Shown piece after piece: positions 37,039-50,293 of a stretch of DNA of 64,000 nt. Source of the stretch: Trichoplax sp. H2 (taxonomy: Eukaryota > Placozoa > Uniplacotomia > Trichoplacea); contig NOWV01000022.1 in the NCBI GenBank assembly GCA_003344405.1, positions 372,001-436,000 on the forward strand, in the 5' to 3' direction. A program made the position numbers and the translations under genes. The notes beneath the pieces were generated by a model. The model ran no database searches. It was not told where the DNA came from and saw only the letters and a program-made list of their open reading frames with translations. Position 1 is the stretch's first letter. Every line of letters begins with the position of its first letter.

Positions 37039-40000
37039 ATGATGGCCAGTTTAAATTTAACTGGTGAAATATTTGCAAGCAATTCCGAACATTCAATCGA
37101 TAATCATTCAGTACTTGGTGATCAATTAGGTACATGAAAGATAATTTCGAACTGAGAATTTCGTGATATCGGATGATTTCAGAATTAGAGACTTTTCAGA
37201 TACAACAAAATTATATAATGCCTAGTAGTTGATTGCAAATTGAGAAGAAAAATAATTTTACATATCATGGTCAGGAACTATTTACATTCGTTGATCAGTT
37301 CTTTAACTTTATGGTTGCTGTTAGAAATAATATACAAAATATGTGCGAGATCTTTGATATAACATTTCTCACTTCCATATTAGATTGCGACCAAGACCGC
37401 ACAGTCGAAGATTGTATTAACTCGATAGGATTTGGCAAGTATCAAATTCGACTATTATTATTGGCAGGATGCGATACGGTAAGATAAATGAGGGTAATTA
37501 TAGATTAATTCAGATTTTAAACAATTTTTCTTATAAAGTCTTCTTATAATAGGAAAGTATAATCTACAAATAGGATAAGAAATAAAACTTACACTTTTTT
37601 CTATTATTGAATTCAAAATATTTATTTGACAACTCCGATCCAATATTATTGCAGTCGATCTTATCATAGATCTGATTGATTAATTCTACCTTTTAAGTTT
37701 AATATACAACAAAATAAAACACTAGATATAAAATAATGATAGATATATTACTAATCACCTACATAGTTTAGATTCTATCAGATAATACAGCATTTATTCT
37801 TATGACTTCATTAATCACCAGAGTTGTATCTGTACAATCCATTCTAACGACATTCAATATCGGTCATATTCCAATCTAATTTAGAGCACACATCAGAAAT
37901 GCTAATTGAAGCCATTTTTATTTTATATTTCTTAAATGACGATAATTATTTATTTAGGCTAGCCTGTCGATAGGTGGATAATACTGTATTTATAATGTCA
38001 AGATACGTAAACACAAAATGTCCGAATCTTAGTAATGATAATTTTAGTACTAATAGGTTAGGATTTAATGATACATATTAACCGAATTCTATCATACTCT
38101 ACATTACCTAGCTACGATTCTTTCGGGCCAATAGTAATTCTATCTCACTCAAGCCTGCCTTAATTCTATCTATGGACTAGCTGAAACACGTATTTTTTAT
38201 ATTGATTACGAAATTAGCTCGTTGATGCCATGGAAGTCATGTTATTAGCCATTATTGGACCTGTACTTTTATGTGAATGGTCTCTATCGCCATGGCAAGA
38301 AGCTTTCATGACAACGGTATCGATATCCAGATTTTAACAGCTACCAGATATACTACATGTACATTGTACAGTAATCGACGGACCTATGGATATATCATAG
38401 ATATTAACGCAGAAACGAATACTATTTGAACTAAATCTTCGTAATCGTCGATAAATTATAATATTGCCAATGTATAAACTACTTATATTATAACCAATAA
38501 TTTGATGGACTTGCAGCTGATTATTATATCATTCTCTAAGGAGCTATATTGTTTTGTGCACAGTATTGAAGACTGTAGTTGCAACCACCACATAATCATA
38601 ATTATGGAAGTACTCCAATAAAATTATGAGATACGCCACAGTTATACGGTAGTAGGCTCACGAGTTATACTGGGCAGTAAACTCAAACTAATATGGGATG
38701 AATACGATAGAAATGGAGATTGCAATCCTATTATGATAGCCAGACCCGTTATTGTAACGGGAATTTACTGCTAGTTGCTTTAATTTATTTTCTATATTCT
38801 TTTACAGTTCGTTTTTATTGGGATAGGTATTGGCGCACTCTTTTGGGGTTGGATATGTGATATCTATGGCCGTAAATTGGTAAATTGTCTCAAATATACT
38901 ATTTGATCACGATCATACAATATTATTATTTTGCTAACAATCCATAACAGACAAGATCATGACGTCAGTAATTAGTGATTGATCTGCTAATAGCAGAAAT
39001 GCAATAATGGCTGCTTACTTTGCCAAACAGTATCATATCGTATCTAGATACTAATTGCAGCTTATCAAATACGGTCACTTTGCATATCTTAAATTATAAA
39101 TATGGACCTAATTTTACAATGCTATGCAAGCTATTCAATTGGTAATATGTTATATGAATTATTTTTATTATACAACTTATTGAAACACTTTGGTTTTGCA
39201 ACAAATACTCAGTAGTCTTAGGGTTAAAATATTCTGGACCGGAAATAGATATTTAAAAAACATTATTCTACTGTAACCTGGAGATAATGTGGACAAATCT
39301 ATAAATTTCCGATATAAAATCTATTTAGTAACGTAGTGTACAATTGATAGTGTTTACATAAGGTATTTAAGATCATACTAATTTTCATCCCGCTTAAGTT
39401 TTGCTAGGGCGATCTTAAGGAATACAAGTGATTTAGTCAGCAATATAGAATTCATAACTCTGTCACTTTGCTGAGAATAGTCTTTAAATTAGCTCGTATG
39501 GCATCTATTTTAAGTATTTTAATCTTATATATTTGTTAATTTATTAGGGTGTACTCTCAGCAGCTATCCTAACATTCTACTACGGGTTTCTGTGTTCTTT
39601 TTCTCCAAGTTATTTCTGGATTATTTGTACAAGAGCATTAACTGGATTCAGTTTATCGGGATCTACTCAAATGTATGCCATTACATAAAATTTTTAAAGT
39701 GCTTTAGCCATTCTAACGATCATAAACAAAAAACTCTCACAACTGTGATTAAAATAGTAGATAGTGCATCTACTGATGGTAATTCATGAACATCTCATAA
39801 CAAGAATAAATTACTACTAACGTACCTTTATTGTTCGATGCTAATATTCTGCATTTATCGTCATTGAATTGATAGGGTGACAATTCTTAGTGAATTTTTG
39901 CCGACGCCCATTAGAGCTCGAGCTGTCATCTTTCTCTCGGTACTTATGCAGAATTAAATGCAGCGAACAAAACTAAGTCCTTTATAACCCAATACTCTAT

Positions 40001-42936
40001 TTATTGTCGTATATTTTAGGTATTTTGGTCAACAGGAGTTACTTTAGAAGTTCTTCTAGCCTATGCAATCATGCCACATCTTGGTTGGAGGTATCTGGTG
40101 GCAATTTCTACTTTCCCCTGTATTTTCTTCTCTTTTTTCTTCAGAGTAGGATCAGTTTTATTCCTTGATATGCTATTTAGACTCAAATATCTGTGAACTG
40201 TCTTCTAGTATATTAATAACAATTTAATGATTAGTATCTTCCAGAATCTCCACGGTATTTAATAAATTCCAGACAATACGCCAAAGCAGTAGCTACTTTA
40301 CAGAATGCAGCAAGAGTGAATGGTAAGCCAATTTTGCAGGGAACTATTAAGCAACCTACAAAGGTCTGTAAAATTTTGCGATTATTTACTCACTGTTGGG
40401 TGCTTTATTTGAACCTATATAATAAGATAAATAAGGCATTTACATTGGTAGTATTGCGATATTACTCTTAATGAAAATTTAAATAGATGAATTATGGAAG
40501 ACTGCGAAACTTATTAATGCCACCGTATAGAAAAACAACATTATTACTTTGGACAATATGGTAAAGATGAATGCTCCTTCATATGATCAGTAAATAAATC
40601 CTAGTAACCTGATACCTTACTTCATGGTGCTCTATTCGAAATTTTGATTAGAGTATCTACTAAGAATTTTTAAAGACTATCTGATTATTATAGACTTAAA
40701 ATTAATTCATTCTAATAGTATAACAGGTGGTTTATTTCATTCAAGATATTCTATTTGTTAACAATCAGGTTCTGTACTGGCTTCACATACTACGGCATTA
40801 TATTAATTGCTCCACTGGTGTATTCTACTGATCACTGTGGTAATTTATCTATCAAACTACTCTTGTAATATTATTTAATTCTATTAACTAAGTGATCCTA
40901 TTATCATACTCTAAATCAGCAGCAATCTGATTTTTATAGGTGCAAACAGCCTTGTACAATCCAAGTGTGATTGTAAAGTCTTAACCACAGCTGATTATGG
41001 ACAACTTTTAATTACGACCCTCGCAGAATTTCTAGGTTGATCTATACATATAATACTAGCAGTAGCATTACTTAAACTATTTCAATCTGATATCTACATC
41101 ACTTGATGATACTATTTGTTAGGCACATTTCTATCCTTTGCTTTAATTGAAAGACTAGGAAGGAAAAAATTACTAGCCTTGGAATGTTTAATATCGGCGG
41201 TATTATTTTTTGTCTTGATTGTCTGCAATATGACAATGTAAGTCTGATTCATTTTTATATGTATTAATTAAATCAACCTTATTGTTCTATGCGTATTACT
41301 TTATAATTGCAAGTAATATGTATAAAACTATTGCGATTCCCTGATCTATAGTCAAACGAAGACTATCATAATGTTCATAAACAGAGCTATGCTGGTAGGA
41401 GAGTATCAAGTCATCACTCTGTACACACCTGAGGTATACCATTTAATGCTACTCCTAAGGTGTTAATTCCTTCATATTTCCTACGCAAATCAATTTTACT
41501 TATAATATCCAGATTGAAGTTAAACTCATAATATAGTTGAGTCAATAACAATAGTAAGGCGCTCTGTACACTCCTAAGTATACAGTCCCGTCTAACACTA
41601 CTTTAAAACGTTAATTCCTTCATTTTTCTATATAAACTATAAACTAATCCTATTTACAATATTCATAATACAGTTAAATTTATAATCTAGTTTAGCTGAT
41701 AGCCATGTTAAGACGCTCTTTATATACCTGAGGTATACCATCTAATGCGACGTCTAAAATGTTAATTCCTTAATATTCGCTGCATAAATTAATTTTATTT
41801 TATTTATAATATTCATATTACAGTTAAATTTATAATCTAGTTTAGTCAATCATAATAGTAAGGCATTAAATGTTTATGAATTTTTATCATCGTTCTAGAG
41901 AAGCATTACAATTTGGGTTTAATTTGCTTCCTTGTTATTTATATAAAGTATTTTGCATGGCAATTATATTTACCTATACGTAATAACATATTTATTCCGT
42001 ATTTCCAGATATATCCAACTAGCTCTCGAGCAAGTGGTTTAGGCTTCTGTAGCGGTTTTTCTCGACTCAGCGCCATGGTTACACCGTTTATTGCGCAGGT
42101 TTTAGCGAAATTTAATTTTATACAATTTGATTCTAACAGCTAAACTTTGCATTCCCTTTTCGTCGCAATTTTGTGTAGTGTACCTCTCGATAGTTGCCAT
42201 AACAAAAAACGACTGATAGTTCATTTCATAAGATCTGGAAGACGAGCATCAGATTCATTTGTTTCATATTCTTGCTATTAGTCTGCTTTTAATGCTTACT
42301 ACGTGAAATTGTCTCAGTATTACGATGCAATAAATAGGTGCTGTACTACTATACTAGCTACAGTTACCCGTTTCTTGCACAAATATTTAGTTATATTTCT
42401 ATTCCTTATTCATTACTCCATCATGACGCACATCTATATTTTCATCAGGATTGGAATATTATGACGACAAATCACGATTACATTTAATCCGTAATTTAAT
42501 ATGCATATTCGTGTATCGAAATTTTATATTTCGAAAGATAAATATTAATGTATGTACATAATTTTACATTTTCTCTATGATGCTTCGAATAAATTCCGCC
42601 TATAGACCAAACTTAAATTCGATTTCGTAGTCTCAATTACTACCATGCAATCAGTAAACGTAAACTCATTGCAAACTAGGAAAACAAAATTAATTTAGAA
42701 TCTAAAATTATTGATACTTTAATTTGATAAATTATAATTATTAATAGATACCTCTTCTTAGTTGAATATATTGAATAGACTACTTTATTCTTGATATATA
42801 GATTGTCTTTACAAAAACGAAGGCTTTAGCTTTATCCATCTATGGACTAGTGTCACTTTTGAGTGCTGCATGTTCAATTATGCTACCTATCGAAACTAAA
42901 GGACGCACAATGCAGGTAAAATTAGACTTTAAATGA
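37039..42936 (+). CDS. SVOP/SV2-like MFS transporter, gene D (15 exons)
   Basis: Exons: 37039-37129, 37384-37478, 38218-38316, 38808-38879, 39548-39672, 39876-39939, 40020-40145, 40235-40363, 40487-40560, 40769-40839, 40940-41035, 41123-41237, 41352-41433, 42009-42098, 42802-42915, with read-through to a stop at 42936 if exon 15 is terminal; about 481-487 aa. Exon sizes and all intron phases match genes A and B; exon 12 has one extra codon. The ATG at 37039 starts a 30-codon exon ending GDQL plus one base, like the DQ-ending exon 1 of A and B. Motifs: [19 protein letters not shown] in TM1 (Asp65), [37 protein letters not shown] in the exofacial loop, [29 protein letters not shown]. Exon 2 ends GCDT where the other copies end in Cys-x-Trp. 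Only copy on the + strand, head to head with C. Confidence 0.88.
41415..41866. repeat. Three-unit tandem repeat carrying copies of a splice donor, exon 13/intron 13 of gene D
   Basis: Units of about 150 bp start at about 41415, 41561 and 41713. Each begins with a CTCTGTACACACCTGAGGTATACC-like sequence, then GTTAATTCCTT, a TTTATAATAT tract, AGTTAAA and ends TAGT or ATGTTAAGGC. The first unit includes the real end of exon 13 and its donor (GAG|GTATAC at 41433/41434). Unit 3 keeps a near-intact copy of exon edge plus donor; in unit 2 it is decayed. Confidence 0.85.
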
Positions 42937-45159
42937 TCGGGATTGGTGTTACAAATCTAACCAGAAAAGTAATTATTCATTGAAGTATGTCTATCTCAAA
43001 GGCTAGATAATGCTCCAATTTATCTAGAACTAGTCTCGCTTAATAAATATATTTCTATTTATAAGGAAAAATTATAGGTTAAAATTAAATAGTCCTTTAA
43101 TTATAATAGGAATAGCTAGCATTTTGGAAAATTATCATCAAAGCTACTGACATATCTCGAAGGAATCTGACTGGGCACAAACAATACCAGTACAATAGCT
43201 GCATGATATATGATTGAATATAAGTATTAAAAAGATGAATTTTCAAGATTTTGTCGCAATAATTTTTATTAATTTATCGCTTCGTACAATATGTATTTTT
43301 AATATCCAATGCTAAAATAAAAGCTGATGCAAATAAGATTTGGATATATTTCAGCTGCTTAGCAGTTTCAATTCATATCTGTGTAATGTGTAATTAATAA
43401 ATTTGACTATTTTAAGTTCATTTACATCACAAACTATCAGACTTTGTACATATCTATAATGTTCTTGTTTTGACATCAAAATTAAGTAATAGCAAGATGA
43501 TTAGACTGTCGATTAACTTGAAGATTAATAGATTCCTATACGATTACTTTATGTGATGTCCTATTTTAAAGCCTTCTAACTCACTTTCTGTTGCGTCATA
43601 GAATCTCAGCAATTAGAATAATAAGATGGAGTAGCATATATCATAACATTTTTATAAAAGAATTAATTTTCGAATAGATGTATTCATTTTAGCAACTTTT
43701 ATTAACATTAGCCTTAGCTTGGCATCGTAAATTATTATCAGAAAAAATTTAATAGTTTAATTCCGTGGCATTGCAGTCAACTTCTACTTGTATGAAATAT
43801 TTCTGTTACAAATCGATTGAAATAAATTTCTCTAAATTTGGCAGGTTTATGCAAAATATATAGTCTTACTAAAGGGACTGCTATTATTTATCATATATTT
43901 GAATAAAATAGCAGCACAGAAAAGTAAAAGAAATTCCTTATCTAGTTCGATACAAATGGACTAACGTATCGCCTAAAAAATATTACATCATTGGAATCAA
44001 CTGGGGCTAGAGAAATAACGAAATTTAAGCTATTTATTTACTGATGGAGATAATCAAGATTTTTGAATGATATAAGAATACTAGAAGACGTCAAATATTA
44101 TTCTTAACAGTAAGAAATATATCAATAATAGTAAGTTCAATTACTTTCAAATTTTTATAGATTAGCTTGCAATCAAAATTATTGACTTTAAATGAAATTT
44201 TGAATAGTTTTGATAAAATTATCCGTCATAATAAATTTGCTATTATCATTTATTGCTAATAAAAAAATAATATTATCTTTTACAGCTTGAAAATAAAGAA
44301 TGCCGGTATAATGTAATTGTTATTAGATTTAGATCAGTACGATAATAAAAAAATAATTAAAAATATTATTAGGATAGGCTAAATGAGTATAAACCTGCTA
44401 GATGATACTGTAATAGCGTTAGAAAGGTATATTACGGTTAGGAGACAAATTTTCTCCTATCGCTAGGAGAAGCTTCTGATGCTACATTACTAACTAATAT
44501 TGATTGCATTCAGGGCTTACAAATCAAGCTATGCCCTGATATTTTTTACCGTACTTATAATAAAGTATTTTAAATAGTTGTTGAGTTTTGACGATACTAT
44601 CAGTATTTCCTTGAGAGAGAATAAATTACTTATGAAATTTCGGTAAATTAGTTCCTAGCATCTGTGCCATACTAGGCTGCTCTCACGTTATTGACTCACA
44701 AAACATGATTTAATATCAGAATCTACTCTACCTTTAATAATACTGTCGCGTTAAGTACAATGGTAATTCCATATCTATTCTAATCTACTATAGGTTATTG
44801 TATCTCATGACTACATTCATAAATTATGCTGTATCAATTAGCATTGAATTTTATACCCTTATTTTTTTCTGTCCTATGGCTATGATGACGATAAATTTAT
44901 TTTAAATTTAAAATGAAAGAAATAATAACTAGCCATGCTATAATTTTACATCATTATGTTTAACAATATGTCATCACCATCACTAAATAATAGTACACAA
45001 TAACATCTTGCGAGAATAAACATGTTTTTACATTTCATTAGACAATTTTTATCAAGTTTTCAGATTAGAATTAATTACACGATTAAATTTATTTCTTGAT
45101 ATTCTGTTCACCGAATACGGATAGATGATGAGAAACTTAAGAGCTTATCCTGTTTTCTA
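42937..45159. other. Gene-poor AT-rich region downstream of gene D
   Basis: No coding signal found. A small hairpin TAGGAGA/TCTCCTA lies near 44440-44461. If gene D has a further terminal exon it should be here, but none could be recognised. Confidence 0.5.
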
Positions 45160-45960
45160 GCTATTAATATCAATCAATTATGGACGAATATCAAACCAGC
45201 TGATTAAGTATCTTGACATTTATAGTTACCGTAGCCAAACAGAATCAATTTATATTGATCAATTATCAAGTGTTTGTATCAATAATGAAATAATACCAGG
45301 CTATCATTCCAAATTTTAATCGATCCATAATCAATCATGAAACTACTATCCTTTTCTAACATTAATAAGTTTACGGTAGATTATTTATAATATACTGTAG
45401 TTGTTACTGATTACTGTCAAATCGAATCAATCTATGGAGATGATTTATTATGAAGTGATTTGATCGTTAACAAAACGATACTGTGCTAAAATTTCAAATT
45501 ATAGAATTGAATATTAATAAGCGTTTATCATTTAATTATTGCAAAATTTACAGTAAGCTCGATATAGTTAGTACTTATCTTAACACTAACCAATTGAATC
45601 AATATATAATGATCCATCATGAAGTATTTTGATCACTGTTGGAAATAATATCAGGTTATTACTTCAGATTTTAATTAACCGACTGACGATCAATAGACCA
45701 TCTTCTAACAATAATAAATTCATAACAGATTTGTATGATTATTGCTTGGTGTAAAACCATTGAATGAATCTGATCATCATGAAATGTTTTGATCGTCGAT
45801 GAATTTTTCAATGATAGTCATCTCACGGGCCCGTCATCAGGTCTACTCCAACATTTATGAATTCGAAGCTAGTTTGAATTATTGCAGGCTCTTATTACTA
45901 ACCTACGTATCGGTTAATATTAACCAATTCATTAAAATTTGGTGTAGTAATACCAGACCA
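45160..45960. repeat. Worn tandem repeat, about 190-200 bp, four units
   Basis: Segments with AATCAAT(T/C)TATA, ATCATGAAATGTTTTGATCG, GATTTTAATCGA and CTAACAATAATAAATTCA-like wording recur around 45170, 45400, 45590 and 45760 in the same order. Strongly diverged, no coding content. Confidence 0.55.
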
Positions 45961-48900
45961 ATATTTTAGGTTTTAATCGATACCAGTAGGCAGTAAATAT
46001 CAAATTCTTAATAATTTTCTAGAGTAAATGAACGTATGATAGAGGTCTTTCAAAGTTTGTAAAATGATTCATAGATTTCACCCGGAATAAATTTAAACGG
46101 AATTTGCTGCTAATATAAACAGATTGATTATAATTTACCGAAACAGCCATATTTATCTATCTAGCCTTGCTGAATTAATCGTAGGCTACGATCACGGCGA
46201 TAACTCCAACACGGTTCGTCATATAGCTATTTATAAGTTCGTGACAGTTTATGGTGGTAGTACTCGTCAGTAGGTAGATTTAACTATTAGTAATACACCT
46301 TTATCGCATTCGTACGTTGACAAGAGTCAGTCGATTTAGATTGCAATATTATAGGAGTACAAATTTAATAGCTGCTGTCACCCAATATCTATATATTCTT
46401 TTCGTGACAAAGATATATCGGAGATGTTTCTGAGCCTTCTCCTATCTCGAACTACTTATCAAGATTAATTCTCCGTGACAACTATGAACTTTTTCCTTAA
46501 TTTCCTCGGCTTAAATATAGACCTCCTTGCGCGTAAACAGTAAAATAACGAACTCCCTATATTGTAAAATGTAACTCACTTTTATGTCTTCTATTTATAT
46601 TCTCTAGTAATAGAAATTAATACTAATAAACTACATTGCTGTCATATATTCTTAGACCTAAATTTGTATCACTTTATATTCTATTTTAAAGTACGTTAGG
46701 AGGCGCATAAAACAGAGAAAGTCATGATCGGAACACGATCTGACCTTTAGGCTCTCTAATAAATTAGGTATTTAAATAATTCACTTGCTCTTACTAGAAA
46801 ATGAACTAGTTTACTATCTATAGCCTAACGATAAGCTATCTGTACAACGATTAATAGAATGTATTTATACTTAATAGTGGTTTTAACACCGTGACAACTG
46901 CAAACTATAAAATTATATTAGTTTTAACGTGGCTCCACTATGATCAATAACGAGGTCAAATTATCAGTTATTAGAGGCCGTAAAATACATTAGTACTGCA
47001 TTAACAAGTTAGTTAATTAAAGACAGTGTTTTAATGCAATATCATCACGGGCATTCATAAAATCGATACAATAAAATTATGAAGTTGCATGAATGTTATT
47101 AGTCTTTGTAAAATACACAGCAGCATCAATAGATCGATTTTGAAAATATTTCTATAAGAACATATGTTAATTAGGGAAATTTTATTAACGACTAGCCTAT
47201 CCTTAGCAACGTAACCTTGTATTTCTTCAAGATATTTGTCAATAAAAATAGATGTTGTAGTAATTGCTTTTTTCTATCTACTATGCATGATGATATCATC
47301 AACGAACTTGATGGATTTAGGTAATGTGTTTTAGCTCAGACTAGATAGTCTGTCTTTACACTTTCTAATAATCATGAAATAATACTTGTTGTTAATAATT
47401 AGTTACTGTATTACTGGATGTACACTCATCATGATTCAATTTCAATCAAATAGTGCATTTATAGGACATCAAATAATTTTATTACTTTATAGCTCAAGCA
47501 ATCGCAATATGATTACGTTCTTGATATTCGTACTCCTAATTTGCATATACCGTATACCTTCTTTGGATCGCTATTGTCTTTTCTATCCATATTTTAATTG
47601 TTATTGAATTGGAAATACCAAAAGGAAGTAAATCACTTAACATGCTACCATAATTAAAAATTTAGAAACTTAGATTGTAATTAAATAATCATTTATCTCA
47701 TTCTATACCTATTGATGTTCATAGATTGTTTGTTCATCACTTTACAATTAGCACTAAGGTAATCGTAATCTACTAGTCATCGTATTCTCTAGGCTCTTAC
47801 TCTTATTTTACGTGTATACCTTATCGCAGACAAATCGAATTTTTTTTCTTAACTATATTTCAATGATAGTTGAACTAAAATACTATATGAGAAATATGCA
47901 GCAAACGCATTGTTAACATATAAAAACTATATAATCATTCTTGTTCTGCACCTATCTATACCAATAGATTATTTCTTCTGATGATCATGACAGCTTATTA
48001 TAGATACAGAAACTTTCTTACTTTCATTTAAGTAAATCTATTCTGCTTCAATTTTTATACTTAAATGAAGAAAGAATTGAGATTATAATGAATTAATGCT
48101 GTAAAGAAACAAAATATGTTTTGTTATTGCGTAATAATTATCTCATTCCATTTCTATGGATAGCAATAGATTATTTCTTTTGATAATCAAGAATTGGCAA
48201 TAGCTTGTAAGTCGAGAATCTTTCATAAATTTCATTCAATTCAATTTACTTCAACCCAATTTTCGTACATAAAACGTAAATAAAAATTGAAATTGTAATC
48301 AACTACTCCATTAGTCTGTAATTATTAATTTAAATCAATTAACGAGTAGATAACTTTTATATTCTATGCTACTGTTAAAAACAACACGACATAGTAATAT
48401 ATAAGCGATTCATTAGTTGTAAAGCAAGAGATAAGTCATAAAAATCAATTAATATATAAAGGAAAGGACAATTTCTTTTTGTATGTATTTAAGAAATCTG
48501 CTTATTACGAGTTTTCTAAGAGTCTTTTACTGGTAAATCAAATAAGATACAATATTATCAACCATTTCGCCCCCTCAAATTTTAAAATGGGTATGATTTG
48601 AGAAGTACCCTACGGAATTTACCGAGTTAGACTTTTGATTCTAAGTTAATAATTAAAAAAGTGACAAACAGATTTAAAAAATTTTTTAATTATCGCTGTG
48701 CAAATTAGATTCAATCGTCATATGAAAATATTATCTGGTGTTTTAACTTGATGAATATTTGACTAGACTACCACAAAATCATGAAATAATAATTTCACGT
48801 GTTATGCATCTATTATTACTTCCCTTCCCATGAATACCTCATTAATTTGACCAAAGTCTAATTTTTAAAGATGATATATTATAAGAGATAAGTGAATCAA

Positions 48901-49590
48901 CTAACTGCTAACTTTAAGCATTGACTATATAGTGAGAAAATAAATCCGTCTACTAATAACAATAAAGCAGAAACTCTTAATATAGACTAAGGTTAAGTTA
49001 GCGGCTAATTGTATCCACCACGCAGTTTTTATGCTGGAATAACAGAATAAGTAGATAAAAAATGCTCTGTATCAAAATCTCACTTTGGACAGAAGGATTT
49101 ATAGAATTTATGCGCAGCTTTTATCTCCTACTTTCATTTCTTTCCTAATTGCCAATGCACTTGATTTATTAGAACAGGAAGCTGATTCTTTTTGGCATTA
49201 TTTTTAATTTCAAAGAAATAAATTAAAAGTACAACAGTTGCATCTGTTGCATAATGGTCAGCCTCAATTTAATGACCACTTCTGAAAGAAAGTTGATGTT
49301 ATCCGTTTTCCGCATCTTTCATTTCTATGTTCTTGATTGAAAGATCAGTATTTTAGAACTCATCTATCTTTCATGCTATGTCCAATATCATAATCTGGTC
49401 TTTTACCCTAGATCATTTTCTATTATTCCAAACTTCTCGTAAAAAAATCACTCGTAATATTATTATCATAGCCCTTTTATCTTTTAAAAAACTACCTTCC
49501 TATCTTGATTATCTGTTTATTAATTATAATTTAATACCCCTTAAATGTTGATTTCTATTCTGTATTTGATTATCTAATAAGTTAACTTCG
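45961..49590. other. Gene-poor region with one faint duplication
   Basis: No gene recognised. Two related segments of about 185 bp (about 47944-48130 and 48131-48315) share ATAGATTATTTCTT(C/T)TGATAATCA, CATTTA or CATTCAATTCAATTTACTTCAA-like pieces and AAATTGA(G/A)ATT. Open frames such as 47386-47607 are hydrophobic by chance of T-rich composition and have no splice or family support. Confidence 0.45.
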
Positions 49591-49594
49591 ATCC

Positions 49595-50200
49595 ATCATC
49601 AATAGATTTTCATCATGTTATACAATGCTATTATAATATCGAATTGCATTACGTGAAAATATTTTTTCTATTGATTTTGACTAATGATGCATTTGTTGCC
49701 ATTATTTCTTATTTTTCTTTACCATAGATTTCTATTTATCGCATAGTTTCTCCGGTAATAAAGAGGTTGTCGCGATTATTCCACTGACTCGCCATCAAAA
49801 TAAAACAGCTTTAAGGGAAATATGCGTACTCTGTATGCATATATATCATAGTGAATACTACCATGATATTAAATTGTATCGCCTATCCCTTGCTTTCCAT
49901 TGTGATAGATTTTCATTTACACATAGATAGTCTCTTCGACCGTGTAAATGTTTTTCATTGATATACAATCAGAATAAAACAACTTTGGGGCAATGTATAT
50001 ATTATATATAAATTATACTATCATGATATTGAATTACATTACATGAAAATATTTTCTATTGATTCTGGCGATTGTTGCCATTATTTTTTATTTTCCTTTG
50101 GGATATATTTTCATTTAGCATATAGTTTCTTCGGCTATGAAGATATTGTCCATTGATATACCATCGGAATAAACAGCTTTGGGAGCATAGATTCTAATAA
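49595..50200. repeat. Tandem repeat, three diverged units of about 200 bp
   Basis: Units near 49595-49815, 49860-50000 and 50030-50190 share TATTGAATTGCATTACGTGAAAATATTTT-like starts, ATTGTTGCCATTATTTCTTATTTTCC, ATAGTTTCTTCGG and CCATCAGAATAAAACAGCTTTGGG-like ends. Directly abuts the duplicated exon region. Confidence 0.75.
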
Positions 50201-50293
50201 CTAATGTATAGATTAAAATTATTCAGATTTGTATATTTTTTGTCCCTTCCAATCTAGTCTACAGTCTTACAAAGGGTGAAAAATAGTGTCGCG

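Noticed and set aside
37233-37383. Upstream extension of the exon 2 frame of gene D
   Set aside because: The frame continues through a TTAG acceptor, but homology to the other copies starts at 37384 and a matching exon 1 with the right phase is at 37039-37129.
47386-47607. 73-codon hydrophobic frame
   Set aside because: T-rich sequence gives hydrophobic codons by chance. There is no family motif or splice context.
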